Shown here: in pieces, positions 50,461 through 59,731 of the stretch
Position numbering within the stretch: the first letter of the stretch is position 1
Layout of the letters: the number at the start of each line of letters is the position of its first letter
Source of the DNA: Mycolicibacterium hippocampi
GTDB lineage: Bacteria > Actinomycetota > Actinomycetes > Mycobacteriales > Mycobacteriaceae
Reading direction: 5' to 3'
DNA length: 64,000 bases
NCBI RefSeq assembly: GCF_010723735.1
Contig: NZ_BLLB01000002.1
Coordinates: forward strand, 3,906,001-3,970,000
Notes under the pieces: model-generated
The model's database searches: none
What the model was told of the DNA's origin: nothing
What the model saw: only the letters and a program-made list of their open reading frames with translations
Program-made: the position numbers and the translations under genes

Positions 50461-51779
50461 ATGGCTTCGCGGGCACCGTTGACGATCATGTTCTGGCCGG
50501 AGTCGGCCTACGGACCGACCAACCAATGCATCGGCCTTGCCGCCGTTCTGCGCGAGCGCGGCCACACCATCGTCTTCGCCGCCGAGAGCTCATGGGCAGG
50601 AAAGATCGCGCCGCTCGGATTCGTCGAGGAACTCGTTGATCTGGCAGAACCGGTCGCCGGTGCCGAAGACGAAGATCCCGGCAAATTCTGGACCGACTTC
50701 ATCGCCGAGACCGCGCCGGAGTTCCGCAAGCCGACGATCGAGCAATTGTCGACGTTCATCCAGCCGACATATCAGGCCCTCATCGATGGGGCGAAGTACT
50801 GCGAGCCACGGTTACGCGAGATCGTCACCAGGCACCGCCCCGATGTCATCGTCGAAGACAACGTCGTGCTCTTCCCGGCACTGGTGACCTCAGGAGCGCC
50901 GTTCGTTCGGATCGTCTCCTGCAGCCCACTGGAGATTCCCGGGCCGGATGTGCCCCGCCGTTCTCCGGGCTGCCCAGCTCCGACCGCAGCGGCTGGGACG
51001 CCTACCGCGCCGAGTTCGACCGCTCCAACCGGACCATGTGGGCCGACTTCGACGCATGGGTCCGAGCGCAGGGTGCCGACGCTCTGCCCGAACTCGAGTT
51101 CATGCCCCGTGCCAACGCCGCCAACCTCTACGTCTATCCCGCCGAAGCGGACTACCTCGACGCACGGCCGCTGGATGCCAGCTGGGTCCGGTTGGACTCC
51201 AGTGTGCGCGAGATCGACGAGCAGTACGTACTGCCCACCGAATTCGCGAATCGGCCACGCGACAGTGCGCTCGTCTACCTGTCCCTGGGCTCGCTCGGTG
51301 GCGCCGACGTCGATCTCATGCAGCGTCTGGTCGACGTGCTCGGCACCACCAGGCACCGCTTCATCGTGAGCAAGGGACCGCAGGCGGGTCGAATAACGTT
51401 GGCTGCCAACATGGTGGGCGCCCAGATGCTGCCTCAGACCAACGTCATCCCACAGGTGGATCTGGTGATCTCGCACGGCGGCAACAACACCGTCACCGAG
51501 AGCTTGCACTTCGGCAAGCCGCTGATCGTGCTCCCGCTGTTCTGGGATCAGTACGAGAACGCCCAGCGCATCCACGAACTCGGGTTCGGGGTGCGGCTGG
51601 ACACCTATGCCTTCGCCGACGAGGAGTTGACGGCAGCCGTGGATCGCCTGCTCGCTGACGTCGCACTCCGGGAGCGGCTCACCGACCTCGGCGCGGTTAT
51701 CCGCGCACGCGACGGGTTACGGGTCGGTGCCGACGTCATCGAGAAGGTCGGTCGCCAACACCGGGCGTCGATTGACTGA
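50461..51779 (+). pseudogene. UGT-type glycosyltransferase disrupted by a one-base deletion
   Basis: Codes for a GT1/MGT-type glycosyltransferase of about 439 residues if one base is restored. The N-terminal half (ATG 50461; FWPESAYGPTNQCIGLAAVL) is in one frame to GPDVP; at the CCCC run 50953-50956 the frame shifts by -1 and continues PPFSGLPSSDRSGWDAYRAE to a normal C-terminus, with the donor-binding box VISHGGNNTVTESLHFGKP. No residues seem lost. Either a sequencing slip in the C run or a recent inactivating mutation. First gene of a cluster with glucosamine kinase and an SIS protein. Confidence 0.82.
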
Positions 51780-52977
51780 GATCCTGGACACGCTCGACCT
51801 CGGTCCCCACCACCGACTAGCGGTGGTGACCGAAAACAACACGCTGTCAGCGGTTCCGATGGCGCTCGATGGTGATGGGGTGCTGCAGCGCGCCCACCCC
51901 GGTGACGGTGCCGCCGAGGCGCTGCTCGACCTGATCGCCGAGGTGACGGTCTCCCGGCGGACAGGACGTTTCGCCGTGCGATCGTGGACCGACCTGACTG
52001 CCGTGGGCGAACAGGCCATCGGCGTCGACCAGACCAACGAGTCGGTGATCGTCGGCGCCACCGCCGTCGTCAAATGGGCGACCCACCTGCAGCAGGGGCC
52101 GCACCCCGCCATGGCGCGGATCAATGCGCTGCGCGATGCCGGTTTCACCGGGATGCCCGCTCCCTGGGGACTGGTGACCTGGCAGCCACCGGGCGCTGCC
52201 GAAACGCTCGTGGCCTACGCCGACGAATTCCTGCCCGGCGCAGTGGACGGCTGGACCTGGGCGGTCGACATCGTGACCGCTGCATCCGCTCACCGCGACA
52301 GCGAATACCTCGCGGCCGCCATTGCAGAAGTCGGTACGCTTGTTGCCGAACTGCACGCTGCATTGGCACCTACCGCGTCCCTGGCATCCGAGAGGGACAC
52401 CACGCGCTGGCGTGACGATGCCCTGGAACTACTCGAGACTGCTTGTGAAATCGGAGATTCCGCGAGTTGTAGGCTGCTGAGATCCGCCCGCGCGCAAATC
52501 GTCACCGAACTCGAGACGCTCGGTACCCTCGCCGGCACTGCGGTGCTCGAAGGCCACGGGGACCTTCACGTCGGGCAGGTGCTGCACGGTGCAGGACGGT
52601 TCGTCGTGACCGACTTCGACGGCAACCCGGTGCTGCCCGCCTCACAGCGCGCCCTGCCGATCCCTGCGGTGCTCGACGTAGCCGGGATGATCCAGTCGCT
52701 GGCGCATGTCGCGATCGTCGCGTCCAAGTACACCTCCCTCGATCCCGGCGACCTGGGCAAGGTGGACCGGCACGCACGTGAGGTCTTCCTCGCCGCCTAC
52801 CGACGACGCCTCGCCGAGCTGGGTCATGCCCGACTCTACGACCCCCGCCCTCTGCGGGCCTTCCGGATACAGCAGGTGATACGTGAGATGATTTATGCCG
52901 CAAACCATCTCGACCGGTGGATGTACGTGCCCGATGCGGCGCTGCCCGCCCTCCTCGATGAGCGGACCGAGCTGTGA
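51772..52977 (+). CDS. Actinobacterial glucosamine kinase-like phosphotransferase (GlcNK)
   Basis: About 401 residues with an aminoglycoside-phosphotransferase-like fold. It matches the actinobacterial glucosamine kinases distinct from classical ROK kinases: catalytic loop EGHGDLHVGQVL, metal/phosphate site VVTDFDGNPV, substrate region EFLPGAVDGWTWAVD, and a maltokinase-like N-terminal cap. It would convert glucosamine to glucosamine 6-phosphate with ATP. Start is TTG 51772 overlapping the glycosyltransferase stop, or GTG 51727. It overlaps the SIS gene by 4 nt. Maltokinases are a related alternative; the SIS neighbour favours GlcN. Confidence 0.78.
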   Translation: MTEILDTLDLGPHHRLAVVTENNTLSAVPMALDGDGVLQRAHPGDGAAEALLDLIAEVTVSRRTGRFAVRSWTDLTAVGEQAIGVDQTNESVIVGATAVVKWATHLQQGPHPAMARINALRDAGFTGMPAPWGLVTWQPPGAAETLVAYADEFLPGAVDGWTWAVDIVTAASAHRDSEYLAAAIAEVGTLVAELHAALAPTASLASERDTTRWRDDALELLETACEIGDSASCRLLRSARAQIVTELETLGTLAGTAVLEGHGDLHVGQVLHGAGRFVVTDFDGNPVLPASQRALPIPAVLDVAGMIQSLAHVAIVASKYTSLDPGDLGKVDRHAREVFLAAYRRRLAELGHARLYDPRPLRAFRIQQVIREMIYAANHLDRWMYVPDAALPALLDERTEL

Positions 52978-53966
52978 GGCCCGACGGTTTCATCGCTGAC
53001 CTGCGTCGCAAACCGGAAATGCTCCACCGGCTCGCCGCATCGTTGGCCGCGGGTAATCCCTGGTCCTCGGTGGTGCCCGACGACGTCGACCGAGTGGTGC
53101 TGCTGGGCATGGGGTCTTCGGCCTATGCCAGCGGTGTGGCTGCCGCCCGGATGCGTGCCGGCGGCATCGTCGCCGCGGCGGAGCTGGCCTCGTCGCGGTT
53201 GGTGCCCGCGTGGGGGCCGCGGACGCTGGTGGTGGCGATCTCGGCCAGCGGAGGCTCGGTCGAGACGCTCGACGCTCTCGGCCGACTGCCGGACTCGGTG
53301 CCTACCGTCGCGCTGACCAACACTGCCCGCTCCGACATCGCGGCGCGCTGCCACGCCGTGGTCACCATGGACGCGGATCCGGAGGTCGGCGGGGTCGCGT
53401 GCCGCAGTTACCAGCACACACTGGCATTGCTGATGGCGCTGCAATGCCACCTCACCGGGGCCGACACCGTCGCGCTGGCAGCCGCGGTGGATGCGGCGGC
53501 AACGGCCAGCACCCACCTCCTCGACACCGAAACCGACTGGTGCCCCGTAGTCACCGAACTGCTGCTCGGGCCGGCCGGCAGTCACCTCGCCGCGCCGGCC
53601 GAGCGACTGTGTTCGGCTCAGCAGGGCGCGTTGATGCTGCGGGAGGGCCCGCGACGCGCGGCAGTCGGCTGTGAGACCGGCGATTGGAGCCACGTCGACG
53701 TCTACTTGACCAAAACGACCGACTATCGGCTGCTGGTGTTCTCCGGCTCCCCGTGGGAGCAACAGCTGGCCGAATGGACCATCTCCCGCGGCAGCACGGT
53801 CGTCGGGGTGGGCGGCGAGGTGCCGGGCGCGCGGTACACCGTTCGTTATCCGGGTGACGACAACGACGACGTCGCACTTCTCGCTGAGACCCTGGTTCCT
53901 GAACTCATCGCGGCGAGGGCATGGCAGCACGGCGCAGACGTCAGGGCGGAGACGGGTGTGCAGTAG
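52974..53966 (+). CDS. SIS-domain sugar isomerase (GlmS isomerase-like/GlcN6P deaminase-like)
   Basis: A 330-residue protein with two SIS domains. The first has VVLLGMGSSAYASGVAAA and VVAISASGGSVETLDAL; the second LLVFSGSPWEQQLAEW. The layout is that of the isomerase half of glucosamine-6-phosphate synthase without a glutaminase domain, as in GlmD-type deaminase/isomerases. It may interconvert GlcN6P and fructose 6-phosphate. GTG start overlaps the kinase stop by 4 nt, so the two enzymes are coupled and probably act in sequence. Confidence 0.82.
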   Translation: MRPDGFIADLRRKPEMLHRLAASLAAGNPWSSVVPDDVDRVVLLGMGSSAYASGVAAARMRAGGIVAAAELASSRLVPAWGPRTLVVAISASGGSVETLDALGRLPDSVPTVALTNTARSDIAARCHAVVTMDADPEVGGVACRSYQHTLALLMALQCHLTGADTVALAAAVDAAATASTHLLDTETDWCPVVTELLLGPAGSHLAAPAERLCSAQQGALMLREGPRRAAVGCETGDWSHVDVYLTKTTDYRLLVFSGSPWEQQLAEWTISRGSTVVGVGGEVPGARYTVRYPGDDNDDVALLAETLVPELIAARAWQHGADVRAETGVQ

Positions 53967-54951
53967 CGACGATTCCGTGGCGCGCCAGCAGAGCGAGTCG
54001 TCGGGAGTAGCCGTGCTCAGCCGCCCAGGTGATCTGGGTGTGCCACATCTGTTCCCGGGTCGGAATGGCCTCGCCGAGCCGGAGCTCCCACGGGCTGGGC
54101 CCGGCGTCTGCCAGTCCGTGGCCGAACAGCAACTTCAGGTGCGAGTCGTCGGGGCGGAACATCCGGTTGTAGAGCGCCTGTTGGTCGACCGGGTGGGCGC
54201 CCCACTCGAGCAGCAGCGTGGCCAGTTCCGGCGCGTAGGGGTGGCGCGGCTGGCGGCGGGGCCCCAGCTCGCCTTCCCCGAACGCTCCGGTGAGGGCGGT
54301 GAACGGCGTCGACATCCCACGCCACAGGTACCCGGCATTGGGATCGGCACCAGCCTGCAGCAACAGCGTTGCCGCAGCGAGGACTTGACTTCGGGTACGG
54401 CCGAGTTCGACACGGGAGTAGCACAGGTACATCAGCGGCACCCAGTCGTACGGCCCGCCCGTGATCGTCGCCAGGTCACGCCGGCCGGCCAGATGGGCGC
54501 TGAGCGCCAACGGATCCGCGGCTGCAGCGGCAGCCCACACGTGCTGTGCGACGAGGTCCGGGTCAGCGGCGGCCATCTCGGCTGCGGCAGCCCGCCGCGG
54601 CGGCGCGTCGGCGTCGGTGTAGCCCAGCACCGAAAGCGCACAGAACCGGTCCGGCGCGGCAAGGGCGTCCGTGTCTACTCGGCTCGGGTCGACGGCGAGG
54701 TCGGCGACGATCCCCAGATAGTGGACGACGGATGCCCAATCGGAGAAGCCGTAGCTCCGTGCGACCGTCAACTCTGCGTCATCCAATGTGAACGGGCCGG
54801 ATCGCGCCGCCAGTGCGAGGTCCGGACCCGGATGGTGCCTGCGGACGAACCCTTTCCCGGCGACGTCTCCCTCGCTCACCTGCCGGTGCAGGGTGCGCAC
54901 CTCGTCGCACAAGGGACCCAGCGAGGCATTGTCGGGCAGCGTGCTGGTCAT
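53941..54951 (-). CDS. Ankyrin-repeat-containing protein
   Basis: A 336-residue protein. After an N-terminal helical part (LCDEVRTLHRQVSEGDVAGKGFVRRHHPG start of region; VARSYGFSDWASVVHYLG), repeated ankyrin units appear, such as ATLLLQAGADPNAGY and ATLLLEWGAHPVDQQALYN, then LLFGHGLADAGPSPW and ARHGIVATAH. No enzymatic domain is visible. Ankyrin units imply protein-protein contact. ATG at 54951; the frame extends further upstream into unconserved Arg-rich codons. Its 3' end overlaps the SIS gene by 26 bp, tail to tail. Confidence 0.8.
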   Translation of the reverse strand: MTSTLPDNASLGPLCDEVRTLHRQVSEGDVAGKGFVRRHHPGPDLALAARSGPFTLDDAELTVARSYGFSDWASVVHYLGIVADLAVDPSRVDTDALAAPDRFCALSVLGYTDADAPPRRAAAAEMAAADPDLVAQHVWAAAAAADPLALSAHLAGRRDLATITGGPYDWVPLMYLCYSRVELGRTRSQVLAAATLLLQAGADPNAGYLWRGMSTPFTALTGAFGEGELGPRRQPRHPYAPELATLLLEWGAHPVDQQALYNRMFRPDDSHLKLLFGHGLADAGPSPWELRLGEAIPTREQMWHTQITWAAEHGYSRRLALLARHGIVATAHPSPP

Positions 54952-55034
54952 GGCAGCCCCCTTCGTGACCGCAACGAGTGTACGTCTGCCGACATCCACC
55001 GGATCAACAGTGCTGGCGCGGTACGATCCGGGGC

Positions 55035-55349
55035 GTGTGGGTGATGCGCGTCGTCGGACCGGTCGGGCTCTGCCTGGTGACCATGGGCCTGTACGCGGTG
55101 CCGCAACCACCCGAGGCCTCGGCCGACGTGTGCGGCTCGGTCGGGGGTCGCCACGTCTCGGTGAACGCGTGCGGCAGCATTGCCGACGCCATCGCGCCGT
55201 GGGTCCCGCCACCTTCCGAGTACGTCCCACTGCCGCAGGACTACGACACCGCGGCGCCTCCCCCGCCACCGCCGCCGCCACCGCCGCCACCAGATGTCAC
55301 CGTGTGCGCCGACTTCGGGCGGCGCATCAGCGTGAGCGGTTGCGTGTAG
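55035..55349 (+). CDS. Small secreted proline-rich protein
   Basis: A 104-residue exported protein: signal peptide (RVVGPVGLCLVTMGLYAV...ASA), a CGSVGGRHVSVNACGS segment, a run of twelve Pro, then VCADFGRRISVSGC. The N-terminal and C-terminal segments share the pattern C-x3-GxRxSVxxC, so it is a duplicated Cys pair separated by a Pro spacer. A -10 box TACGAT (55022-55027) ends 7 nt before the GTG at 55035, implying a leaderless start; the ATG at 55044 is the alternative. Confidence 0.72.
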   Translation: MWVMRVVGPVGLCLVTMGLYAVPQPPEASADVCGSVGGRHVSVNACGSIADAIAPWVPPPSEYVPLPQDYDTAAPPPPPPPPPPPPDVTVCADFGRRISVSGCV

Positions 55350-56165
55350 CTACTCGTAGTTGATTCCGGAGCGGAATTCCGTTGTCGAGAAGTCGATCTG
55401 AGCGTCCGGGTTCGCGATCGCGGTCGTCGTTCCCGCGCCGAACGCGCCCAGGCTGTCGAACAGCGTGGCAGTGCCGACAGCGATGCCTTCGGCGGCGTGG
55501 TGCGAGTCAGCCTGGATGCCGATCCAGTCGTCGACAGGAAGACGCGAGAGCGCCACGGTCAGGTCACCGTTGATGTATCCGACGCCGGCGCTTCCGAGGT
55601 TGGTCACCAGGCTGGTCGCCTCTGCGACCATCGCCGCCCGGACGAACGGTGAGTTGCTCTGCCCCGTGACAACACTGATGCCGTCGTTGTAGAAGCGCTT
55701 TCGTGAGTCGTTCTGATGCTCGCCCGGCGAGCGGGTCCATCCGGCATCGTCGCTACCCACGAACGGCAGAACGGTGCCGTCGGTCGGCGGTGGCTCCGGA
55801 AAGCTGGTCGCCGACTTCCACAGCTTTCCCGGCGGCGCGGTCGACGGCCGGTACTGCACCAACGTCGCCCTGGCCGTGACGCGCCCGTTCTGCACGACGT
55901 CACACTCCGCCGCCCGGACCCTACGGCCGTCGCGAACGATCGTGATGTCCAAGGTCGTGAGCACGTTCCGCGCCGCGCGGAACAGGTCCACCGTCAATCG
56001 AGCCGGTCGCAACTCCGTTGATCCGCAACTGATCTCGAGACCGCGGGCTACCAAACCGACGATCGCCGGACCGTTGAGGTGGTCGTCACCCCAGTGGCTC
56101 TGCGCGAATCGGGTGGGCATGAACCCGCCGTCGACCTGCATGAAATGTGCCGGCTCCGCCGCCAC
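55350..56165 (-). CDS. Acyl-CoA thioesterase-like double-hotdog protein
   Basis: A 271-residue protein with two hotdog halves: FAQSHWGDDHLNGPAIVGLVARGLE and LFRAARNVLTTLDITIVRDGRRVRAAECDVVQ (start and end) in the first; RLPVDDWIGIQADSHHAAEGIAVGTATLFD in the second, which is characteristic of TesB-like acyl-CoA thioesterases of mycobacteria. It hydrolyses or binds acyl-CoA. The start GTG abuts the SDR gene's stop without a gap, so the two are one operon, probably in lipid or sterol side-chain metabolism (inference). Confidence 0.8.
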   Translation of the reverse strand: MAAEPAHFMQVDGGFMPTRFAQSHWGDDHLNGPAIVGLVARGLEISCGSTELRPARLTVDLFRAARNVLTTLDITIVRDGRRVRAAECDVVQNGRVTARATLVQYRPSTAPPGKLWKSATSFPEPPPTDGTVLPFVGSDDAGWTRSPGEHQNDSRKRFYNDGISVVTGQSNSPFVRAAMVAEATSLVTNLGSAGVGYINGDLTVALSRLPVDDWIGIQADSHHAAEGIAVGTATLFDSLGAFGAGTTTAIANPDAQIDFSTTEFRSGINYE

Positions 56166-56870
56166 TCAGGTGTTCCTGCCGCCATTGACCCCGAGGATCT
56201 GGCCGGTGATGTAACCGGCCTCTTCCGAGATCAGAAATGCGCAGGCTGCTGCGATGTCCTCGGGGCGGCCCATCCGCCGCACCGGCGTGGCGTCGATGGT
56301 TGCCTGCACATCTCCAAGTAGACCGCGCGCCTGCGCACCGCGCAGCATCGGGGTGTCGATGAAGCCGGGCGGAACGGCGTTGACGGTGATGCCGGCCGGG
56401 CCGTACTCCAGCGCGAGAGACTTGGTCAGCCCGTTGACCGCGGACTTGGCGGCCACGTAATGCGTCATGTAGGGCGTCCCCGAGTGGGTGCTCGACGACG
56501 AGATGTTGACGATCCGGCCCCAGCCCGCGGAGATCATGTCCGGCAGTGCCGCCTGGATGCAGTGGAACACCCCGTTGAGGTTCACATCGACCACGCGCTG
56601 CCATTCGGCGAAGGTGATGTCGGTGAACTTCTTGAACCCGTCCAGGCCCGCGGCGTTCACCAGGATGGACACCGGGTCGCCCGATTGCGCACGGATCGCG
56701 CTCAACGCAGCATCCACCTGAGCGCGGTCGGTCACGTCAGCGACATGGGCGTATTCGTCGTCGGACGGGCTGAGGTCGATGGTCGCGACGTGGTGACCGT
56801 CGGCCCGCAGCCGCTGCACCACCGCCCGCCCGATGCCCGAGCCGCCCCCGGTGACCACTGCAGTCTTCAT
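56166..56870 (-). CDS. Short-chain dehydrogenase/reductase (FabG-like)
   Basis: A 234-residue classical SDR. The cofactor loop AVVTGGGSGIGRAVV, DVTD, NAAG and active-site Ser/Tyr/Lys (IVNISSSSTHSG; YVAAKSAVNGL) are all intact. DLSPSDDE after the second strand suggests NAD preference (acidic residue), and PPGFIDTPML, EEAGYITGQILGVNGG are typical C-terminal signatures. It begins 28 nt after the TetR stop and is followed directly by the thioesterase gene. Confidence 0.93.
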   Translation of the reverse strand: MKTAVVTGGGSGIGRAVVQRLRADGHHVATIDLSPSDDEYAHVADVTDRAQVDAALSAIRAQSGDPVSILVNAAGLDGFKKFTDITFAEWQRVVDVNLNGVFHCIQAALPDMISAGWGRIVNISSSSTHSGTPYMTHYVAAKSAVNGLTKSLALEYGPAGITVNAVPPGFIDTPMLRGAQARGLLGDVQATIDATPVRRMGRPEDIAAACAFLISEEAGYITGQILGVNGGRNT

Positions 56871-56898
56871 GCCGATTTCCTCTCTGGGTAACCACTTC

Positions 56899-57486
56899 TC
56901 ATGCGTGGCGCGGCCGCCGGATGCGTAGACCCAGCGTTCGTCGCGCTGCGTCGACGAGGTAGGACTGCAGTTCGTCGTCGCTCAGCTCGGCCGACAGCGG
57001 ACCCGCCGCGGCCGCCAGGCCCGCGAACACCATCGCCGCCTTGACCCTGCCTGCCGGCCCGGGATCGACATCGGAGAGAAGAGATAGCTGGCGTGTGATC
57101 AACTGCGTCCAGTCACGGTGCGCATCGAGTGCCTCCGCGACGCTGGGGTCGGCGGCGAGCACCCCCACCAGACCCCGGTTCCGCACCGCCAGCGCTGCGT
57201 ATCCGGTCAGCATCCGATCCGCTCTGGCGGACACCGAACGTTTGGCCTCCGCAGCGTCGATCACTTCCGCCAGTTCCTCCATCACAGGCTCGAGTACCGC
57301 GAGCAACAGCTGCTCACGAGTCCGGAAGTGGTGGTAGATCGCTGCTTTGGTGAACCCGAGGTGGTCGGCGATCATCTGCAGGGAGGTGCCGGCGTAGCTG
57401 TGCCGGGTGAAAAGGCTGACGGCGACGTCGATCAGCCGGGCACGGGTGTCCGACGCCGGGTGCGCCTGCGCCGCGATGGTGTCCAC
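56899..57486 (-). CDS. TetR-family repressor of the SDR/thioesterase unit
   Basis: A 195-residue TetR regulator of the KstR-like/acyl-CoA-responsive type: LIDVAVSLFTRHSYAGTSLQMIADHLGFTKAAIYHHF (start to end of HTH), then LTGYAALAVRNRGLVGVLAADP and a C-terminal domain with VFAGLAAAAGPL. Start is GTG. The inverted repeat CTTTACG-aa-CGTAAAG 23 bp upstream is its likely operator. First gene of a strand-wise unit TetR-SDR-thioesterase, so it probably regulates lipid-related catabolism in response to an acyl-CoA (family-based inference). Confidence 0.88.
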   Translation of the reverse strand: MDTIAAQAHPASDTRARLIDVAVSLFTRHSYAGTSLQMIADHLGFTKAAIYHHFRTREQLLLAVLEPVMEELAEVIDAAEAKRSVSARADRMLTGYAALAVRNRGLVGVLAADPSVAEALDAHRDWTQLITRQLSLLSDVDPGPAGRVKAAMVFAGLAAAAGPLSAELSDDELQSYLVDAARRTLGLRIRRPRHA

Positions 57487-57509
57487 GGCCCGCTCCCGTC
57501 GTCGATTTC

Positions 57510-57548
57510 CTTTACGAACGTAAAGTACCCGACTAGCCGATCGTAAAG
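57510..57548 (-). promoter_or_regulatory. TetR operator(s) upstream of the 57486 gene
   Basis: Perfect arms CTTTACG-aa-CGTAAAG at 57510-57525, followed by a further half-site CGTAAAG at 57542-57548. The TACTTT -10-like sequence of the minus strand overlaps the palindrome. This fits autorepression by the TetR protein. Confidence 0.65.
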
Positions 57549-57585
57549 CAACCGGGTCCGTCCGAGGGGGTCACCTCGCTGGTCC

Positions 57586-58068
57586 TCAGCGGTTCAGCTG
57601 CCATATCCGCGTCGACAGGACCGTCGCAAACGCGCACCACACGGGATACGCGGTCAGCGCCGCACCGGCAGGGGCGTTCACCGCGGCCGCCCGGCGCACC
57701 AGGTCCACACTGCTGGCGGTCAGCAGACCTGCACCCACCGCAGCCGCACCCAGCCGCTTGCGATTGAAGAAGATCCAGCTCCAGCCGGCGTTGAGCGCCA
57801 GATTGGCAGCCAACGCCCGGGTGTACGCCCGCGCCTGCTCGGTTTCCCCGCGGTCGTTCAACGTGTCGATCGTCGAGGCGGACACGACGGCGATGTCGCT
57901 GTAGAGAATGTTCCACGCGACGGGAAAGGCCAGTCGGGGCGGCTGGAAACCGGGCTTCTTCAGCCGGTCGTACCACGGCGACTGGACCGCAGGTGTGGTG
58001 GCCAGGGCTCCGAGGCCGGCTGCGGCGAATGCCGCCCCGGCGGTCTTTGCGAGGGTCAACGGGCGCAT
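57586..58068 (-). CDS. tspO: TspO/MBR-family tryptophan-rich sensory protein
   Basis: A 160-residue membrane protein with five helices. PWYDRLKKPGFQPPRLAFPVAWNILY covers the family signature (start and end of TM1-TM2), then ANLALNAGWSWIFFNRKRLG and YPVWCAFATVLSTRIWQLNR. TspO proteins bind porphyrins and cholesterol-like ligands and respond to oxidative stress. ATG at 58068 has AAGGA 10 nt upstream; the longer frame to 58131 lacks conserved residues. It is separated by 99 bp from the TetR gene and transcribed on the same strand. Confidence 0.88.
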   Translation of the reverse strand: MRPLTLAKTAGAAFAAAGLGALATTPAVQSPWYDRLKKPGFQPPRLAFPVAWNILYSDIAVVSASTIDTLNDRGETEQARAYTRALAANLALNAGWSWIFFNRKRLGAAAVGAGLLTASSVDLVRRAAAVNAPAGAALTAYPVWCAFATVLSTRIWQLNR

Positions 58069-58253
58069 GGAGAGTCCTTCCTGCAGGCGGGACGCCACGG
58101 GCGGTGGCATGACGATCATTACCCGCGCCACGGCATCACGAACCCCGGGTGAACTGGTGACCCCGCGGCTACCCCTCGGCCGGTTGTCGGCACCTCTCGG
58201 TCAGCCGTGATAATCAACAGCGAAACCAAGATGAACTAACGATCGGAGCGGAC

Positions 58254-59729
58254 GTGCACGAGACGGGCACCGGCACGTCCGGCCGCCCGGTCGACCCGCC
58301 GATCAAGGCGCCGCGGTTCCTGGTCGTCGGCCTGAGCGTGGTGGTGCTCACCGTGGCGGTGCTGCAGACCGCAGTGGTCCCGGTGCTCGGGGTGATCGCC
58401 GAGCAGCTGGGCGCGTCGACGGTGGCGGTCAGCTGGGTGGTGACGGCCAACCTGCTGGCGGCCGTCGCCGCGACCCCGCTGATCGGGCGCCTGGCCGACC
58501 TGCACCGCAAGAAGCGGGTGCTGCTCATCGTGCTGGCTGTCGTGCTGGCCGGTTCCCTGCTGGCCGCCACCACCACATCGCTTCCGCTGCTGATCCTGGC
58601 CCGGGTGCTGCAAGCGGCCTCGTTTGCGCTGTACCCGATCAGCATCGCGATCCTGCGCGAAGAGATCAGGCACGACAGGATGGGATCGGCGATGGCGGTG
58701 CTGTCCGGCACGCTGGGATTCGGCGGCGGCACCGGCCTGGTGGTGGTGGGCTTGCTGATGAGCGGTGACCCGGGGTACCACCGCGTCTTCTGGCTCACCA
58801 CGGCGTTCACGGTGCTCGTCGTGGTGATCGTGGTGGCCGTAGTCCCGGACCGGCCGCGCAGCACCACCGGCACGATCGACTGGCTGGGTGCGCTGGGCCT
58901 GGCAGCGGGATTGTCGGCACTGCTGCTGGCGATCACCCAGGGAACCTCGTGGGGGTGGGCCTCGCCGCGCACGGTCCTCAGCGCGGTCGGTGGGGTCGTC
59001 GTACTCGTCGGGTGGTGGGTGTGGGAGAAACGCACCGCACGGCCACTGGTCTCGACCCGGATGCTGTCGCGGCGCACGATGCTGTTCACCAACCTCGCGA
59101 CCATCTTCGTCGGCATGGGCCTGTATTTCGCATTCCTGGGCCTCACCCAGTTCGTGCAGATCCCGCGGGAGGTGGCGGGCTACGGATTCGGTGCCACGGT
59201 GCTCGAGGCGAGCGTGATCTATCTGCTTCCCGGTGCGGTCACCGGGTTCGTGGTCGCGTTGTTGAGCGGCCGCTTCATCGACCGGTTCGGCGCCCGACCG
59301 GTTCTGGTGGTCGCCGCGATGGCGGGGATCACCGGCTTTCTGTTCATCGCGTTCGCGCACACGTCACCGTGGCAGGTGATCATCGCGAACATCCTGGCCA
59401 ACGCCTACATCAGCCTTGGCTACGGGGCACTGCCCGCACTGGTGGTCGGCGAGGTCGCAGCCGGCGAGACCGGGGTTGCCACCAGCATGAACGCAATCGC
59501 CCGCACAGTCGGCAGCTCCACCGCCGCCGCCCTTGTCGCGGTCCTGCTGAGCCGGACGACCCTGACGGGGACCCCGATGGAGAGCAGCTTCGTCGCCATC
59601 TTCGTCTGCGGAGCCATCACCGCCGCACTGGCGATGGTGCTGATCGCGTTGTCGCGACAGCGGTCACCCAGCGTCGAATCGCCGGAAGCCCGCTACGAAT
59701 CGCGTGCGATGAACCACGAGTGGGGGTGA
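58254..59729 (+). CDS. MFS transporter (DHA2-like, 14 membrane segments)
   Basis: A 491-residue drug:proton antiporter-type exporter. Motifs: GRLADLHRKKRVLL (MFS motif A), LARVLQAASFALYPISIAILRE, LGFGGGTGLVVVGLL (motif C-like), and a second half with LVVAAMAGITGFLFIAF, SMNAIARTVGSSTAAALVAVLLS. About 14 hydrophobic segments. Start is GTG at 58254 with CGGAGCGG upstream. Substrates cannot be inferred. It converges with the SRPBCC gene with a 2-bp gap. Confidence 0.9.
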   Translation: MHETGTGTSGRPVDPPIKAPRFLVVGLSVVVLTVAVLQTAVVPVLGVIAEQLGASTVAVSWVVTANLLAAVAATPLIGRLADLHRKKRVLLIVLAVVLAGSLLAATTTSLPLLILARVLQAASFALYPISIAILREEIRHDRMGSAMAVLSGTLGFGGGTGLVVVGLLMSGDPGYHRVFWLTTAFTVLVVVIVVAVVPDRPRSTTGTIDWLGALGLAAGLSALLLAITQGTSWGWASPRTVLSAVGGVVVLVGWWVWEKRTARPLVSTRMLSRRTMLFTNLATIFVGMGLYFAFLGLTQFVQIPREVAGYGFGATVLEASVIYLLPGAVTGFVVALLSGRFIDRFGARPVLVVAAMAGITGFLFIAFAHTSPWQVIIANILANAYISLGYGALPALVVGEVAAGETGVATSMNAIARTVGSSTAAALVAVLLSRTTLTGTPMESSFVAIFVCGAITAALAMVLIALSRQRSPSVESPEARYESRAMNHEWG

Positions 59730-59731
59730 CG

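Noticed and set aside
50950..50960. Programmed ribosomal frameshift in the glycosyltransferase
   Set aside because: A bare CCCC run without a canonical slippery heptamer or an evident downstream structure is better explained by a deletion or sequencing slip.
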